Below are positions 39,587 to 50,723 of a stretch of 64,000 nucleotides of DNA, one piece after another. Position numbers and translations under genes: made by a program. Within the stretch, counting starts at the first letter, position 1. Each line of letters begins with the position of its first letter. The notes beneath the pieces were generated by a model. It saw only the letters and a list, made by a program, of their open reading frames with translations. It was not told where the DNA came from and did not search any database. The stretch is from Corynebacterium sp. (lineage in GTDB: Bacteria > Actinomycetota > Actinomycetes > Mycobacteriales > Mycobacteriaceae), in NCBI RefSeq assembly GCF_030532965.1, contig NZ_JAUNKC010000001.1:62001-126000 (forward strand). The letters run 5' to 3'.

Positions 39587-41023
39587 ATGCGTCTGCGCCA
39601 CGCCATCGTTTCGCTTATCACGGCAACCAGCCTGGTCTCCGGCTTCACCTCTTCACCCGTCGCGGCGAACCCAACCGCACTCCCCCTCCCGGAGCACACA
39701 GGTTTTCACCCGGACGCTGGCGAGCACGCACACTGCGACCCCATCGTCGCCGCCTACTACCGAACCTGGCGGGATAAAGAAATCCAACAGCACCCCGGCG
39801 ACAAAATCGGCCCCAATGTCATTGCGATGACCGATATTCCACACAATATCGACGTGCTTTCGCTTATTCACGTCCCGGACCACCAACAAAGCGACCAGCA
39901 ATTCTGGTCGACATTCACATCCACGTACCTCCCGGAACTTCACCGACGGGGCACAAAAGTCCTCTACACGCTGGATATTTCCACCATCCTCGACCCAGCT
40001 CTCAGCCCCACCAGTAGCCCGGAGGAATTCGCTGCGCACGCGCGACGCCTCGTCGAAAAGTATGTTCGCCCCTACCAGCTTGACGGCATCGACATCGACA
40101 TGGAGCGCGACCTCAATTCCGACCAACGCCGCGTCCTGCGCAACACCGTGCGTGCGCTTTCCCAACTGGTCGGACCGTTTTCCAACACCGATACACTGCT
40201 GACTTACAACACCAATAGGGATGCGCAGAAAGCCTACGTCGACGAAGTAGCGCAATACGTCAACTACGTTTTCGTGCAGACCTACCACGTGACCGACCCG
40301 GCAGAAATCCAAAATTCCTATTGGAACACCTACCGGTTCTTCCTCTCAAGCTGCCAATTTCTCCCCAGCTACGCCAACCCCGAGGAAAACGACCGCAACC
40401 GATTCCCCGGCGCAATCGGCCCGGTGGAAGACACCCCTGCCGTGAAGATCGCACGCTGGCAACCACACCAAGGTGGCGTAAAAGGCGGAATTATGACCTA
40501 CGCCATCGACCGCGACGGCCGGACCTACGACCAACCGGACATCTCCACCCTTACAGTGAGCACGTTCCCCGTAATCAAACGGGTAACTGCCGTGTTAAAA
40601 GCGAAGAAATTCGCCGCCGTGAAGGAAGCCGCCGCTCAGACCGTCACTAATCTGACCAATCTCACAGAAACTCAACGACAAACCTACATTCAGAACATCA
40701 ATGCCGCCTTGACGTTTGAGGACGTCGAAGCACTCGTTAAAACAGCACGCGAACAACCAACTACTCCCACAACCACAAGCACAACCACAACGACGGCTAC
40801 AACCACGCCAACATTCACCTCAACGACCAGCCCCACCACGACTACTACCGGCAGCTCCACTAACGAAACCACCTCGGCCCCTACCCCACCTCAACCGGAA
40901 CCACGCGATCGCCCCAGCAGCTCGTCTCTCACCGGGCTCTATGCGGCCGTAGCCGCCATCGTCGCCGCAGTGCTCGGCGGCATAGCCGCACTCTGGTTTC
41001 AACTTGCTGGTGTTATTCGCTGA
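39587..41023 (+). CDS. Secreted GH18 endo-beta-N-acetylglucosaminidase-like protein (CP40/EndoS-like)
   Basis: A 478-residue exported protein. Signal peptide 1-27 (cleavage near SPVAANP). Residues 50-320 are a GH18 barrel: the catalytic motif [10 protein letters not shown] (acid Glu173) and strand ends [18 protein letters not shown] are clear. Residues about 335-390 form a three-helix module ([20 protein letters not shown]... [17 protein letters not shown]) like GA/FIVAR modules, some of which bind albumin. A Thr/Pro stalk (390-440) and a C-terminal membrane helix (about 448-470, no LPXTG) anchor it. Closest known logic is corynebacterial CP40 and streptococcal EndoS, which remove N-glycans from IgG; that activity here is inference. 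The last 11 bp overlap the convergent mfd gene. Confidence 0.82.
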   Translation: MRLRHAIVSLITATSLVSGFTSSPVAANPTALPLPEHTGFHPDAGEHAHCDPIVAAYYRTWRDKEIQQHPGDKIGPNVIAMTDIPHNIDVLSLIHVPDHQQSDQQFWSTFTSTYLPELHRRGTKVLYTLDISTILDPALSPTSSPEEFAAHARRLVEKYVRPYQLDGIDIDMERDLNSDQRRVLRNTVRALSQLVGPFSNTDTLLTYNTNRDAQKAYVDEVAQYVNYVFVQTYHVTDPAEIQNSYWNTYRFFLSSCQFLPSYANPEENDRNRFPGAIGPVEDTPAVKIARWQPHQGGVKGGIMTYAIDRDGRTYDQPDISTLTVSTFPVIKRVTAVLKAKKFAAVKEAAAQTVTNLTNLTETQRQTYIQNINAALTFEDVEALVKTAREQPTTPTTTSTTTTTATTTPTFTSTTSPTTTTTGSSTNETTSAPTPPQPEPRDRPSSSSLTGLYAAVAAIVAAVLGGIAALWFQLAGVIR

Positions 41024-44000
41024 CGCTGATGACGGTGGATTCCGCCGAATGGTTTCCGTCGTGCACATCGATTTTTGGCACATCGAACATGGCGCTAAGG
41101 AAATCAGCGACCCACTGCAGCAACGCAACGTCGCGGAGTTTCGGGTCGGTGATATTGCGTCCGGATCGCGGGATGGACACTTGGATCGCCTTGGCGGCGG
41201 CCCGGTAGGTCGCCCCCGGGTAGAGCCGCTTGAGTCGGACTTGTTTGGAGTCGGCTAATTCCACCGGGTGTATCTTGATCCGGGTTCCTTGCACCCCAAT
41301 GTCGCTCACCCCAGCTTGGCGAGCCAGGTGGCGTAGACGCGCGACGGACAGCAGGCGCCGCACTTCGTCCGGTAGCGGCCCATAGCGGTCTTCCATTTCT
41401 TCGACGGCTAGCCGCAGGTCGGTTTCGGTGGTACTCGCCGCGAGTTTGCGGTAGACCTCAAGGCGGAGTCGTTCGGCGTTGATGTAGGTGTCGGGAATGT
41501 GGGCGTCGACAGGCAAATCGATGCGGATTTCTTTGGGGCCTTTGTCGGTGCCGTCGATAGGCTGACCGGTCGCCAACGCCCGGAATGCTTCCACGGCTTC
41601 CCCGACGAGTCGGATATAAAGGTCGAAGCCAACACCAGCAATATGCCCAGATTGCTCAGCACCAAGGACGTTGCCAGCACCACGCATTTCGAGGTCTTTC
41701 ATGGCCACCGCCATGCCCGCGCCGAGGTCGTTGTTTTGTGCGATGGTGGCAAGCCGGTCGTAGGAGGTTTCGGTCAGGGTGGTGTCTTTGGGGTACAGGA
41801 AATAGGCATAGCCGCGTTCCCGCGACCGACCCACCCGGCCACGTAATTGGTGCAGCTGGGAAAGGCCCATGTGGTGGGCGTTTTCCACGATGAGAGTGTT
41901 GGCGTTGGCGATGTCGAGCCCGGTTTCCACAATTGTGGTGCACACCAATACGTCGTATTCCCGGTCCCAGAATCCTTGAACGGTGCGTTCGAGTAGTTCT
42001 TCGCCCATTTGGCCGTGGGCCACGACGATTCGCGCTTCGGGCACTAGTTCCCTTAAGGCACGGGCTTTCTTTTCAATGTCGGCTACTTTATTGTGCACGA
42101 AGAATACTTGGCCGTCGCGCAGCAGTTCGCGTCGAATAGCGGCCGCGACTTGCTTGTCTTCCTGCGCGCCGACGAAGGTGAGGATCGGGTGGCGGTCTTC
42201 CGGCGGGGTGAGGATGGTCGACATTTCCCGGATACCCGCCATGGACATTTCCAAGGTGCGCGGAATAGGGGTTGCCGACATGGTAAGCACATCGACGTGG
42301 GTACGCATCGCTTTGATGTGTTCCTTGTGCTCCACACCGAAGCGTTGTTCTTCGTCGACGACCACCAGGCCAAGGTTTTTCCACTGGACGCCGGTTTGCA
42401 GCAATCGGTGGGTGCCGATGACCACGTCGACGCTGCCGTCGGCAAGCCCGGCGATGATTTCTTTGGCTTCCGCATTACTGGTGAAGCGGGACAGCCCTTT
42501 GATGGTTACCGGGAAACCGGCCATCCGGTCGATAAAGGTGGCGAGGTGTTGCTGCGCCAACAACGTGGTGGGCACGAGGACGGCCACTTGTTTGCCGTCC
42601 TGGACGGCTTTAAAGGCGGCGCGCACGGCGACTTCGGTTTTGCCGTAGCCAACATCACCCACAACCACGCGATCCATGGGAGTTGGTTTCTCCATGTCGG
42701 CTTTGACCGCCTCAATGGCTAACAGCTGGTCCTCGGTTTCCACGTAGGGGAAGTTGTCTTCCATCTCCCGCTGCCACGGTGAGTCCGGTGCGAAGGCGTG
42801 CCCCGGCGCGGCGGCGCGTTTGGCGTAGAGTTCGACCAGTTCGCTCGCGATTTCGCGGACTGCGGCGCGAGCTTTCTTTTTGGTGTTTTTCCAGTCGGAG
42901 CCGCCCATTTTGGACAGGGTGGGTTTTTCGCCGCCAACGTAGCGCGATAACAGGTCGAGGCTGTCCATGGGGACATAGAGCTGGTCGGCGGGTTGGCCGC
43001 GTTTGCTTGGGGCGTATTCCAAGACGATGTATTCACGGCGTGAGGTTTCGTCGCCGGTGGTGATGGTGCGTTCGGTCATTTTGAGGAATCGACCGATTCC
43101 GTGGGTTTCGTGCACCACAAAGTCGCCGGTTTTTAGCGCCAGCGGGTCGACCCGGTGGCGGCGTTTTGCTTGTCGACGTTTCGCGCCGGCGATATCCCCG
43201 ACCCGGTTGCCGGTGAGGTCGGTTTCGGTGATGACGACCAAAGGTGCGCTGGTGGTTTTTGTTTGGTTACTGCCGCTGGGGTTAAATACCAGCCCGGCGT
43301 GACTAAGCGCCTGGTAGAGGGTAATTTCCCCGGCATTAGGTTCTAAGCCCGGTGTTGCTACCTTGGTGGGGATTCCGTTTTCGATAAATCGCTCAGTCAT
43401 GCGCTTTATCGCGCCGTGGGCGGGCGCGATGTAGGCGGCTTTCCCGCCTGCCGTGACGTGGGCGCGCAGCATGGTCATCATGGCGGCGATTTCGGAATGA
43501 TCGCCCCGTGGGGTGGGTGGGGTGCTAAATTCCAGCGGCAGAATATCGGCGTCGAAGTCGCCGGTCATGCCGGGCGGAGTGATGGTCCACCAGGGGTTTC
43601 CGGCGTTCTGGGCGCTTTTTATCAGCGACTCGTACGACCGGTAGGAGGAGGCGGTGAGATCCAGGTGGGCGGAGTCCACCGGGCCTGCTGCCCCCAGGGC
43701 GGCGGCTTCCCACCCCGCGGCGAGGAATTCCGCGTCGGTTGCCTGAAGGTCGGTGATCCGGGTGCGGATTTTTTCCGGGTGCAGCGCCACAACGTGTGTG
43801 CCGGGTGGCATGAGTTCCGGCAGGGTGACCAGCGGGGTATCGACCAGCGCAGGGATGAGTGCTTCCATGCCGTCGGTGGGGATTTTATCGCCGATTTTGC
43901 TCAAAAGTTCCTGGAGGGTGGGGTTGCTGCTGTGCTGGGCGGCAAGAGCTTGGGCGGTTCGCGCAATCTCGTCGGTAATCGGTAGTTCGCGGGCGGTATA

Positions 44001-44684
44001 CAGTTCGACGGTGTGGAGGTCAGAATCGGGCAAGGCGCGCTGGTCGGCGACGCTGAAGCACCTGATTTCCGTCAGTTCGTCGCCCCAGAATTCCAGCCGT
44101 ATTGGGGTGTCGCTGGTGGTGGGGAAAACATCGAGGATGCCGCCGCGGATAGCGAATTCGCCGCGTCGGGCAACCAGGTCGACGTGTTTATAGGCACGAA
44201 AGACTAGTTCATTGCTTATCGACGCCATGTCGTAGTCGGTTCCAACCGTAAGAATAAGCGGCTTCCGACCATCGACGTGTTGCAGAATCGGTTGGCACAC
44301 GCCCCGAGCTGCGGTGACGACGATTTTCAAGGTAGGTAGCGACTCGATGATGTGGGCGCGCTGCCCGGCTATGTCGGCCGCGGGCGATAGGCGTTCATGC
44401 GGCAGAGTTTCCCAGGCGGGGAACCAGGCGACCTTGTCGCCCCACATTGCTTTTAATTCGGCGGTTAAGTCTTCGGCTTCCCGCCCAGTCGCGGTTACTA
44501 CCAACACCGGGGCGTGGTTGGCCAAGGTACCAATCGCCCAGGGGCGGGCTTGGTCAATGGCGGTGACGTGAAGCTGCTGGTCGCCTAAGTGGGTGATAAG
44601 GCCGGTGAGCTTGGGGTCTTTGGCTGCGGTTTTCAGCAATCCGGCAAGCATGGCTGGTTGGGAGGTGGCGGTTGTGGGGCTCAC
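41013..44684 (-). CDS. mfd: Transcription-repair coupling factor
   Basis: ATP-dependent translocase (1223 residues) that removes RNA polymerase stalled at DNA damage and recruits UvrA. Domains in order: UvrB-like damage-recognition region (about 1-380), RNA-polymerase-interacting CarD-like domain (about 520-620, [33 protein letters not shown]), RecG-like helicase with Walker [14 protein letters not shown] and DEEQRF box, TRG motif [17 protein letters not shown], and C-terminal TRCF domain. Full-length, no disruption seen. Convergent with and overlapping the glycosidase gene by 11 bp. Confidence 0.97.
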   Translation of the reverse strand: MSPTTATSQPAMLAGLLKTAAKDPKLTGLITHLGDQQLHVTAIDQARPWAIGTLANHAPVLVVTATGREAEDLTAELKAMWGDKVAWFPAWETLPHERLSPAADIAGQRAHIIESLPTLKIVVTAARGVCQPILQHVDGRKPLILTVGTDYDMASISNELVFRAYKHVDLVARRGEFAIRGGILDVFPTTSDTPIRLEFWGDELTEIRCFSVADQRALPDSDLHTVELYTARELPITDEIARTAQALAAQHSSNPTLQELLSKIGDKIPTDGMEALIPALVDTPLVTLPELMPPGTHVVALHPEKIRTRITDLQATDAEFLAAGWEAAALGAAGPVDSAHLDLTASSYRSYESLIKSAQNAGNPWWTITPPGMTGDFDADILPLEFSTPPTPRGDHSEIAAMMTMLRAHVTAGGKAAYIAPAHGAIKRMTERFIENGIPTKVATPGLEPNAGEITLYQALSHAGLVFNPSGSNQTKTTSAPLVVITETDLTGNRVGDIAGAKRRQAKRRHRVDPLALKTGDFVVHETHGIGRFLKMTERTITTGDETSRREYIVLEYAPSKRGQPADQLYVPMDSLDLLSRYVGGEKPTLSKMGGSDWKNTKKKARAAVREIASELVELYAKRAAAPGHAFAPDSPWQREMEDNFPYVETEDQLLAIEAVKADMEKPTPMDRVVVGDVGYGKTEVAVRAAFKAVQDGKQVAVLVPTTLLAQQHLATFIDRMAGFPVTIKGLSRFTSNAEAKEIIAGLADGSVDVVIGTHRLLQTGVQWKNLGLVVVDEEQRFGVEHKEHIKAMRTHVDVLTMSATPIPRTLEMSMAGIREMSTILTPPEDRHPILTFVGAQEDKQVAAAIRRELLRDGQVFFVHNKVADIEKKARALRELVPEARIVVAHGQMGEELLERTVQGFWDREYDVLVCTTIVETGLDIANANTLIVENAHHMGLSQLHQLRGRVGRSRERGYAYFLYPKDTTLTETSYDRLATIAQNNDLGAGMAVAMKDLEMRGAGNVLGAEQSGHIAGVGFDLYIRLVGEAVEAFRALATGQPIDGTDKGPKEIRIDLPVDAHIPDTYINAERLRLEVYRKLAASTTETDLRLAVEEMEDRYGPLPDEVRRLLSVARLRHLARQAGVSDIGVQGTRIKIHPVELADSKQVRLKRLYPGATYRAAAKAIQVSIPRSGRNITDPKLRDVALLQWVADFLSAMFDVPKIDVHDGNHSAESTVISVSE

Positions 44685-44772
44685 GGTGGTGTGCGGTTTC
44701 CTTAGTGTGCTGGATGGGTTCTCAAACGGTGGTGGCAGTGGTCGGCGCGGGCTGCAGGCTTAGGTGTCTTGC

Positions 44773-45522
44773 TTATCGGTGGTGCCGTCGTCGTGGGTTA
44801 CTTCCGCCTGCGGCGGGCGGTGTCTTGGTTTCTCCCTCCGGGTGGGTGTTGTTTTCGGTTACTTCCGCCTGCGGCGGGCGGTGTCCGAGCCGGGCGGGAG
44901 GTGATGTAACGCTTGATAGTTGCGGGTCCGCTTCCATTCCGCCGAGTCCGTTCCAGCACAGATTGACGATGTGGGCGGCGACGACTTCCTTGGGCAGGCT
45001 GTCTTCGGTTTCACGTTGATCCAACCACCATTGGGCGGTCATAGAGACCATTCCCACCAGCGCCTGGCCGTAAAGGATCGCGGTGTCGGGGTTGAGTCCG
45101 CTTCGGGTAAACGCATTGCCGAGAATGTGGGATACCTGGGCCACGGCGTCGTTCAGCAGGGTGGAATAGCTGCGTCCCATGCCGGGCTGGGTGTCGCGGA
45201 CGAGGATTTGGAAACCGTCAGTGTCTTCTTCCACGTACGTTAATAGCGCGATGACAGCCTGTTCGATCCGGGCCCGGGAACGCCCGGTGAGCAAAGACTG
45301 GGTGATGGTGGATTCCAATTTGGTCATTTCGCGGTCGATCACCACGGCGTAGAGTCCTTCTTTGCCGCCGAAGTGTTCGTACACCACCGGTTTGGATACC
45401 CCTGCCCGCATGGCGATTTCTTCCACGCTGGTGCCTTCGTAGCCGCGTTCGGCGAAAATGCTTCTGCCGATGGCGATTAATTGCTCGCGGCGTTCTTTTC
45501 CTGTCATGCGCTGCCGAACCAT
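44773..45522 (-). CDS. TetR-family transcriptional regulator
   Basis: A 249-residue regulator with a clear HTH: TSVEEIAMRAGVSKPVVYEHFGGKEGLYAVVID (about 30-62). The ligand domain runs to about 200. The last 45 residues (RLGHRPPQAEVTENNTHPEGETKTPPAAGGSNPRRRHHR) are low-complexity and are altered by an internal 29-bp duplication. It precedes mfd by 88 bp on the same strand and corresponds in position to Rv1019 of M. tuberculosis. Ligand unknown. Confidence 0.9.
   Translation of the reverse strand: MVRQRMTGKERREQLIAIGRSIFAERGYEGTSVEEIAMRAGVSKPVVYEHFGGKEGLYAVVIDREMTKLESTITQSLLTGRSRARIEQAVIALLTYVEEDTDGFQILVRDTQPGMGRSYSTLLNDAVAQVSHILGNAFTRSGLNPDTAILYGQALVGMVSMTAQWWLDQRETEDSLPKEVVAAHIVNLCWNGLGGMEADPQLSSVTSPPARLGHRPPQAEVTENNTHPEGETKTPPAAGGSNPRRRHHR
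44796..44885. repeat. 29-bp direct duplication in the TetR C-terminus
   Basis: GGTTACTTCCGCCTGCGGCG followed by GGCGGTGTC occurs at 44796-44824 and 44857-44885, identical, offset 61 bp. Because 61 is not a multiple of 3, the two copies encode different peptides. Confidence 0.95.
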
Positions 45523-45734
45523 GTGTTACAGCCTATCTGGTTGTCCCATGAGCCTAAAGTCACAACACTGGGGTGATGGGAAAATACCGGAAACCAGCGG
45601 CACATAACGCCAGGTAGTGTCCGACGCGGGGTGGGTTTTACGTAAAAGACATGGGAATTTGGCCTTTGTCCCCCGGTTTCATGTATGATCTCTTAGGTCA
45701 AAGTGATTGAAATTCTTTACTCACTTCAACACCT

Positions 45735-45806
45735 TTCCCTGTGGTGTAATTGGCAACACTACGGTTTTTGGTACCGTCATTCAAGGTTCGAGTCCTTGCA
45801 GGGAAG
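45735..45806 (+). tRNA. tRNA-Gln (anticodon UUG)
   Basis: 72 bases without encoded CCA. Acceptor TTCCCTG/CAGGGAA, D arm with GTGTAATTGGCAACAC, anticodon stem ACGGT/ACCGT with loop TTTTGGT (anticodon TTG), T arm CAAGG-TTCGAGT-CCTTG, discriminator G as usual for tRNA-Gln. A TATGAT promoter box lies about 45 bp upstream. Confidence 0.95.
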
Positions 45807-45811
45807 CGTTT

Positions 45812-45839
45812 AAATCCGCACACTATGTGCGGATTTTTT
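45812..45839 (+). terminator. tRNA-Gln terminator
   Basis: AATCCGCACA-CTA-TGTGCGGATT, perfect 10-bp stem followed by TTTT. Confidence 0.93.
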
Positions 45840-45913
45840 GTGCTTGTCAACACCCCACCGGGCCGCACTGGCGGCCCCACCAAAAGGGAGCGAAGGCTGA
45901 TGCCGACAAGCAC
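45840..45913. repeat. REP-like nested palindrome with dispersed-word ends
   Basis: GTGCTTGTC at 45840-45848 pairs with GACAAGCAC at 45905-45913. Inside is a perfect hairpin GGGCCGC-ACTG-GCGGCCC (45860-45877). The outer ends are degenerate copies of the GCTTKTCGACG word found across the window. It occupies the whole space between the tRNA-Gln terminator and the convergent multicopper oxidase stop. Confidence 0.75.
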
Positions 45914-47526
45914 TAGTGGTTGTGGATACCGCTAATCCCACGGGTGTAATCGGTATCAAGTTCGGGCACTTCGCCTTTGTTGAGCAGCATGAACTGCCCC
46001 ATCATGCCTTGATCTTCATGGAAAAGCATGTGGCAGTGATACATATACGGGTAGTGATTGTTACGGTACTGGCCGAAAATCACCCCGAGTTTTAGGGTCA
46101 CCCCAGGTGGGATGGTCACGGTGTCTTTCCAGCCGTAGGTGTCGAAATTGACGGTCGTTTCAGACGCTTCCAGCACCTTAAATGCGCAGTTGTGGATGTG
46201 GAAATTATGAATCCAATCGGAATTGCCATTGGTGACCACCCACACTTCCGGGTCAGCGTGATCAATGACCACGTCAACCCGATTCATGTCCATGGACTGG
46301 CCGTTGATTTCGAAGGTATTGAGCTCAAAGCTGCGCTCAATCGCATCGGCGACGGCAACCGGGGCGGCGGCGCTGGGGTCTAAGACTTTCGGAAGCTCCG
46401 GTAGTTTCTTGGCTGCATCCTCTTTCGGCCCCTTAATTAACAGGAGGTTGAGAACATCTTTGAGTTTGAAGTCCAAAGAGTATTCGTCCTCCGGCACCCC
46501 GAGGTTATCGGCAAAGCCGATGCTCATGAGGGAAAACTCCTCGCCCGGTGCCACATCGATGACGATCTCGGTGCGTTCGCCTGGCCCCATAGTGACGGCG
46601 GAGGCGGGTTGCGGGGCTTCTAATAACCCGGAGTCGGAAGCTATGACGTAAAACTGTCGGGAATCCGAGGTGGAAATATTATGGAACCGCATGTTAGAGC
46701 CATTGAGCAGCCGGAGCCGCACCCGGCGGGTGGATGCTTCAAACACCGGGTTGGTTATCCCATTGATATGCGGGACGTCGCCTTGCAACCCCAAGTTCTG
46801 GTCGAAGGTTTCGTCCAACTGCCCGGAGTCGGTGAAGTTCGCGTCCATGATGACGACTGGAATATCGTCCACGCCATAAGTATTCGGCAGGTCAAGGCCT
46901 GCGGATATGTCGTCGTCAAGCACGATCATCCCCGCTAAGCCGCGGTAGGCTTGCACGCCGGTCTCACCGTGCGGATGCGGGTGATACCACAAGGTGGCGG
47001 CGGGTTGTTCCACAGTGAACGAACTAGTCCATACCTTGCCCGGCTGGATGGCCGAATGCGGGCCGCCATCCATGTCCGCCGGAAGCAGCATCCCATGGCA
47101 GTGCACGGCAGTGACATCGGGCAGGGTATTCTCAAACCGCAGGTCGACGTTATCGCCCCGGCTCATGCGGATGGTTGGCCCCAACATGGAACCGTTAAAA
47201 CCCCAGGTGGTGGTACTCACGCCCGGCAGAATCTCGGATTGCCCCTGCTTGGCCGTGAGTGAAAACACCTTCCGCCCGTCAACCATTGAAAACTCCGCTA
47301 ACGGTGGGATCGGCAGCGGGCGCGGTTTCCCATCCCAGCCGCGCGGCACTCGGGCTGAGGAGGGGGCGAAAGATTCCGCAGTTGTCGATGACCCCGCATT
47401 GTCGGTTCCGATCGAACAGCCGCTTAATAATAGACCGGCGGACGCGGTCGTTACCGCCCCTGCCGCCAAAAACCGACGTCGGTTGAACTGTGCATTGAAC
47501 TGGAATTGGCCATCGGCCTTGGACAT
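45913..47526 (-). CDS. copO: Multicopper oxidase (CopO/CueO-like), Tat-exported
   Basis: 537 residues from the ATG at 47526 (MSKADGQFQ), with GGGAG 7 bases upstream. The leader has a twin-arginine motif (NRRRFLAAGAV) and then LLLSGC, so it should be Tat-exported and possibly lipidated. Three cupredoxin domains; copper ligands appear in AVHCHGMLLP, YHPHPHGETG, HNFHIHNC and MYHCHMLFHEDQGMMGQF, with a Met in the type 1 site. It probably oxidises Cu(I) for copper tolerance. C. glutamicum has a copper-induced multicopper oxidase (CopO) near glmU and prs; the symbol rests on that synteny. Confidence 0.9.
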   Translation of the reverse strand: MSKADGQFQFNAQFNRRRFLAAGAVTTASAGLLLSGCSIGTDNAGSSTTAESFAPSSARVPRGWDGKPRPLPIPPLAEFSMVDGRKVFSLTAKQGQSEILPGVSTTTWGFNGSMLGPTIRMSRGDNVDLRFENTLPDVTAVHCHGMLLPADMDGGPHSAIQPGKVWTSSFTVEQPAATLWYHPHPHGETGVQAYRGLAGMIVLDDDISAGLDLPNTYGVDDIPVVIMDANFTDSGQLDETFDQNLGLQGDVPHINGITNPVFEASTRRVRLRLLNGSNMRFHNISTSDSRQFYVIASDSGLLEAPQPASAVTMGPGERTEIVIDVAPGEEFSLMSIGFADNLGVPEDEYSLDFKLKDVLNLLLIKGPKEDAAKKLPELPKVLDPSAAAPVAVADAIERSFELNTFEINGQSMDMNRVDVVIDHADPEVWVVTNGNSDWIHNFHIHNCAFKVLEASETTVNFDTYGWKDTVTIPPGVTLKLGVIFGQYRNNHYPYMYHCHMLFHEDQGMMGQFMLLNKGEVPELDTDYTRGISGIHNH

Positions 47527-47783
47527 TTTTTCTCCCACTCGTTATCCCGCAATCACAATCACGTTCATTGTGATGTTAGGGGTATACGACAACACTAGCG
47601 TGCTTACGCTCATTGTCACCACAATCCCACCCCGCCCCCTCCACCAGCAGATTCGCTAAAAACTCGGTGGTATTGGCTTGAAAAACGAGCACCGCATATC
47701 CCACCAATTTTTCTTCAGCACCGTACACTTAATGACGTACATTTGACCGGGCACACTCTCCCACTGCAAGGAGCATTCGCACT

Positions 47784-49229
47784 GTGACACCTTCCACCTC
47801 TCCCACTGCTGTTGTTGTTCTCGCCGCCGGGGCGGGCACGCGCATGAAATCGAAACTGCAAAAGACCCTCCACCAAATCGGCGGACGTAGTTTGCTCTCG
47901 CACGCTCTCCACGCGGCAGCTGACGTGAAGCCGGATCGGATTGTCGCGGTCGTCGGTCATCAACGCGACCAGGTCGGCCCAGCCGTGGACCAAATAGCGG
48001 AAACACTAACCAGCCCTGTTTATACCGCCATTCAGGAAGAGCAAAACGGTACCGGCGATGCCATGAAATGCGCCTTGGAAAAGCTGTCGGATTTCACTGG
48101 CACCGTGGTCGTCACCAACGGCGATGTGCCACTTTTGACCGGCGCAACCATCTCTGGGCTAATCGAATCGCACACCGCCGTCCCCACGGCCGTCACCGTT
48201 TTGACAATGAAGCTGGACGATCCCACCGGCTACGGCCGTATCGTGCGTAACGACGCCGGTGAAGTCACCGAGATCGTCGAACAAAAAGACGCCGACGCGA
48301 AAACCCTAGAGATCACGGAAGTAAACTCCGGAGTCTTCGCCTTTGACGTTGAAGTACTGCGCTCAGCGCTGGGCAGGCTGACCGCCGACAACGCGCAGGG
48401 CGAGCTGTATCTCACCGACGTGCTCTCGATTGCGCGGGAAGATGGACATCCAGTTCGCGCCTTCACTGCCACCGACCATCGTGAGCTCGCTGGTGTCAAC
48501 GACCGGGTGCAATTGGCTGAGGCGGGCCGGGAGCTGAATCGTCGAAAAGTAGAAGAGGCCATGCGCGGCGGTGCCACCATCATCGACCCGGAATCCACCT
48601 GGATTGACGTTGAGGTCACCATCGGATCCGATGTCGTTATTTATCCGGGCACTCAGCTTCTGGGCAGCACCACCATCGGCGACGATGCCGTCATCGGCCC
48701 GGACACTACCTTAAGCAATATGGTCGTCGGCGATGGTGCTTCGGTGGTGCGCACCCACGGCTCCGATTCCGAGATCGGCCCCGCCGCGACTGTCGGGCCG
48801 TTCACCTTCATCCGCCCTGGCACCGTATTGGGCGCGAAGGGCAAACTCGGCGGATTTGTGGAGGCGAAAAACGCCCAGATCGGTGCCGGGTCCAAAGTGC
48901 CGCACCTGACCTATATCGGCGATGCCACCGTGGGTGAGCAGTCGAATATCGGCGCATCCAGCGTTTTTGTCAATTACGACGGCGTGAATAAGCACCGCAC
49001 CACCATCGGTTCCCACGTGCGCACCGGCTCCGACACCATGTTTATCGCCCCGGTGACCGTCGGCGACGGCGCGTACTCCGGCGCAGGCACCGTCATCCGG
49101 GAGGACGTGCCACCAGGGGCTCTTGCGGTATCGGCCGGTAAGCAACGCAACATCGAAGGCTGGGTAGTGAAGAAACGCCCCGGCACGCCCGCTGCTGACG
49201 CCGCAACCAAAGCATTGGAGCAGGATTAA
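47784..49229 (+). CDS. glmU: Bifunctional GlmU (UDP-GlcNAc synthesis)
   Basis: Acetylates glucosamine 1-phosphate and then uridylylates it to UDP-GlcNAc for peptidoglycan and mycothiol. Residues 1-230 are the pyrophosphorylase ([32 protein letters not shown]); residues about 255-460 are the left-handed beta-helix acetyltransferase with hexapeptide repeats ([44 protein letters not shown]). Length 481 is normal. GTG start, with AAGGAG upstream. Confidence 0.97.
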   Translation: MTPSTSPTAVVVLAAGAGTRMKSKLQKTLHQIGGRSLLSHALHAAADVKPDRIVAVVGHQRDQVGPAVDQIAETLTSPVYTAIQEEQNGTGDAMKCALEKLSDFTGTVVVTNGDVPLLTGATISGLIESHTAVPTAVTVLTMKLDDPTGYGRIVRNDAGEVTEIVEQKDADAKTLEITEVNSGVFAFDVEVLRSALGRLTADNAQGELYLTDVLSIAREDGHPVRAFTATDHRELAGVNDRVQLAEAGRELNRRKVEEAMRGGATIIDPESTWIDVEVTIGSDVVIYPGTQLLGSTTIGDDAVIGPDTTLSNMVVGDGASVVRTHGSDSEIGPAATVGPFTFIRPGTVLGAKGKLGGFVEAKNAQIGAGSKVPHLTYIGDATVGEQSNIGASSVFVNYDGVNKHRTTIGSHVRTGSDTMFIAPVTVGDGAYSGAGTVIREDVPPGALAVSAGKQRNIEGWVVKKRPGTPAADAATKALEQD

Positions 49230-49391
49230 TACCCGCACAGTGCCGATTGTGGCCAGCGCCACCTGGCTGGCACCAATTGCACTAACAATTGTGGGTCGTC
49301 ACCCACTACACTTTAATTTTGGGCGCGGTTTTCTAACTCGCCGCATCGCCTCAACTGGCCCAACTTTTCTTAAGGAAGGTTAACCCTCACA

Positions 49392-50372
49392 ATGACCGCA
49401 ACCAAGTGGAGCGAACCGAAGAAAAACCTGATGCTGTTTTCCGGTCGCGCGCACACTGAGCTCGGAGAAGCCGTCGCCAAAGAGCTCGGCATTGAACTTA
49501 CCCCCATGACTGCCCGTGATTTTGCCAACGGCGAAATCTTCGTCCGTTTCGAAGAATCCGTGCGTGGTTCAGATGCCTTCGTCATCCAATCCCACACCCA
49601 ACCGCTGAACAAGTGGATCATGGAACAACTCATCATGATCGACGCGCTCAAACGCGGATCGGCAAAGCGCATCACCGCCATCCTGCCGTTCTACCCGTAC
49701 GCCCGCCAGGACAAGAAACACCGGGGCCGGGAGCCGATCTCCGCTCGGCTGGTTGCCGACCTTTTGAAAGCAGCTGGCGCGGATCGCATCGTGTCCGTGG
49801 ATCTGCACACCGATCAGATCCAGGGTTTCTTCGACGGGCCGGTCGATCACATGCACGCCATGCCGATTCTGACCGACTACATCAAGAAAAACTACACCTT
49901 GGACAATATCGTTGTGGTCTCCCCTGATGCGGGCCGGGTTAAGGTCGCCGAAAAATGGGCCAATACGCTTGGCGACGCCCCCCTGGCCTTCGTCCATAAG
50001 ACCAGGTCTACTGAGGTAGCGAATCAAGTGGTGGCCAACCGTGTGGTTGGTGAAGTCAAAGGCAAGACCGCCGTGTTGCTCGACGACATGATCGACACCG
50101 GCGGCACCATCGCTGGCGCGGTTGGTGTGTTGCGTGACGCGGGTGCCGAGGATGTCATTATCGCCTGCACCCATGGCGTGTTCTCCGATCCCGCCCGGGA
50201 GCGGCTGTCCCAGTGTGGTGCCAAGGAAGTCATCACCACCGACACCTTGCCGCAATCCACTGAAGGTTGGGAAAATCTCACCGTTTTGTCTATCGCGCCG
50301 CTGCTGGCGAAGACCATCCACGAGATTTTCGAAAACGGTTCGGTCACCGACCTGTTTGAGGGCCAAGCCTAA
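49392..50372 (+). CDS. prs: Ribose-phosphate pyrophosphokinase
   Basis: Makes PRPP from ribose 5-phosphate and ATP for nucleotides, His, Trp and, in this group, decaprenyl-phosphoarabinose. 326 residues. Motifs are SVDLHTDQIQGFFDGPVDH (metal and ATP site), VVSPDAGRVKVAEKWA and the PRPP loop LLDDMIDTGGTIAGA. AAGGAAGG lies upstream of the ATG. It follows glmU by 162 bp on the same strand. Confidence 0.97.
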   Translation: MTATKWSEPKKNLMLFSGRAHTELGEAVAKELGIELTPMTARDFANGEIFVRFEESVRGSDAFVIQSHTQPLNKWIMEQLIMIDALKRGSAKRITAILPFYPYARQDKKHRGREPISARLVADLLKAAGADRIVSVDLHTDQIQGFFDGPVDHMHAMPILTDYIKKNYTLDNIVVVSPDAGRVKVAEKWANTLGDAPLAFVHKTRSTEVANQVVANRVVGEVKGKTAVLLDDMIDTGGTIAGAVGVLRDAGAEDVIIACTHGVFSDPARERLSQCGAKEVITTDTLPQSTEGWENLTVLSIAPLLAKTIHEIFENGSVTDLFEGQA

Positions 50373-50402
50373 ACGCGCAACATTTTAATGGTGACACCAT
50401 AT

Positions 50403-50439
50403 CCGGAAGCATGAGGTTTTCCTTAATGCTTCCGGTTTT
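50403..50439 (+). terminator. prs terminator
   Basis: Perfect 10-bp stem CCGGAAGCAT/ATGCTTCCGG followed by TTTT, 30 bp after the prs stop. Confidence 0.92.
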
Positions 50440-50723
50440 GCGTTTATCCCCGGACAGCCCGCTTGGCTTCGCCTACTGAAGTTGTGCGCGTTCGCGCATT
50501 TCGCCCATCCAGTTTTCGCGCAGAAACGACAAATAAGAAAGTTTGCATGACGACGTGTAGCGGATAGCAAACCTGACCAAATGCATATATTTTTATTTAC
50601 AATCGCTAGATGTCGTCCATATTTCTCCCTTATCACGCGAACAGCTATTCATAATCGATTTTCGCTTTTCGACGAAACCAGATCCCCGCAATCACGCCAG
50701 CGCTAACACCAAGGACCCAGCCC
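50440..50723. other. Non-coding stretch before the paralogue pair, with GCTTKTCGACG copy
   Basis: No gene seen. It carries GCTTTTCGACG at 50664-50674 and an AT-rich segment (ATGCATATATTTTTATTTAC near 50581) suitable for a promoter of the downstream genes. Confidence 0.5.
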
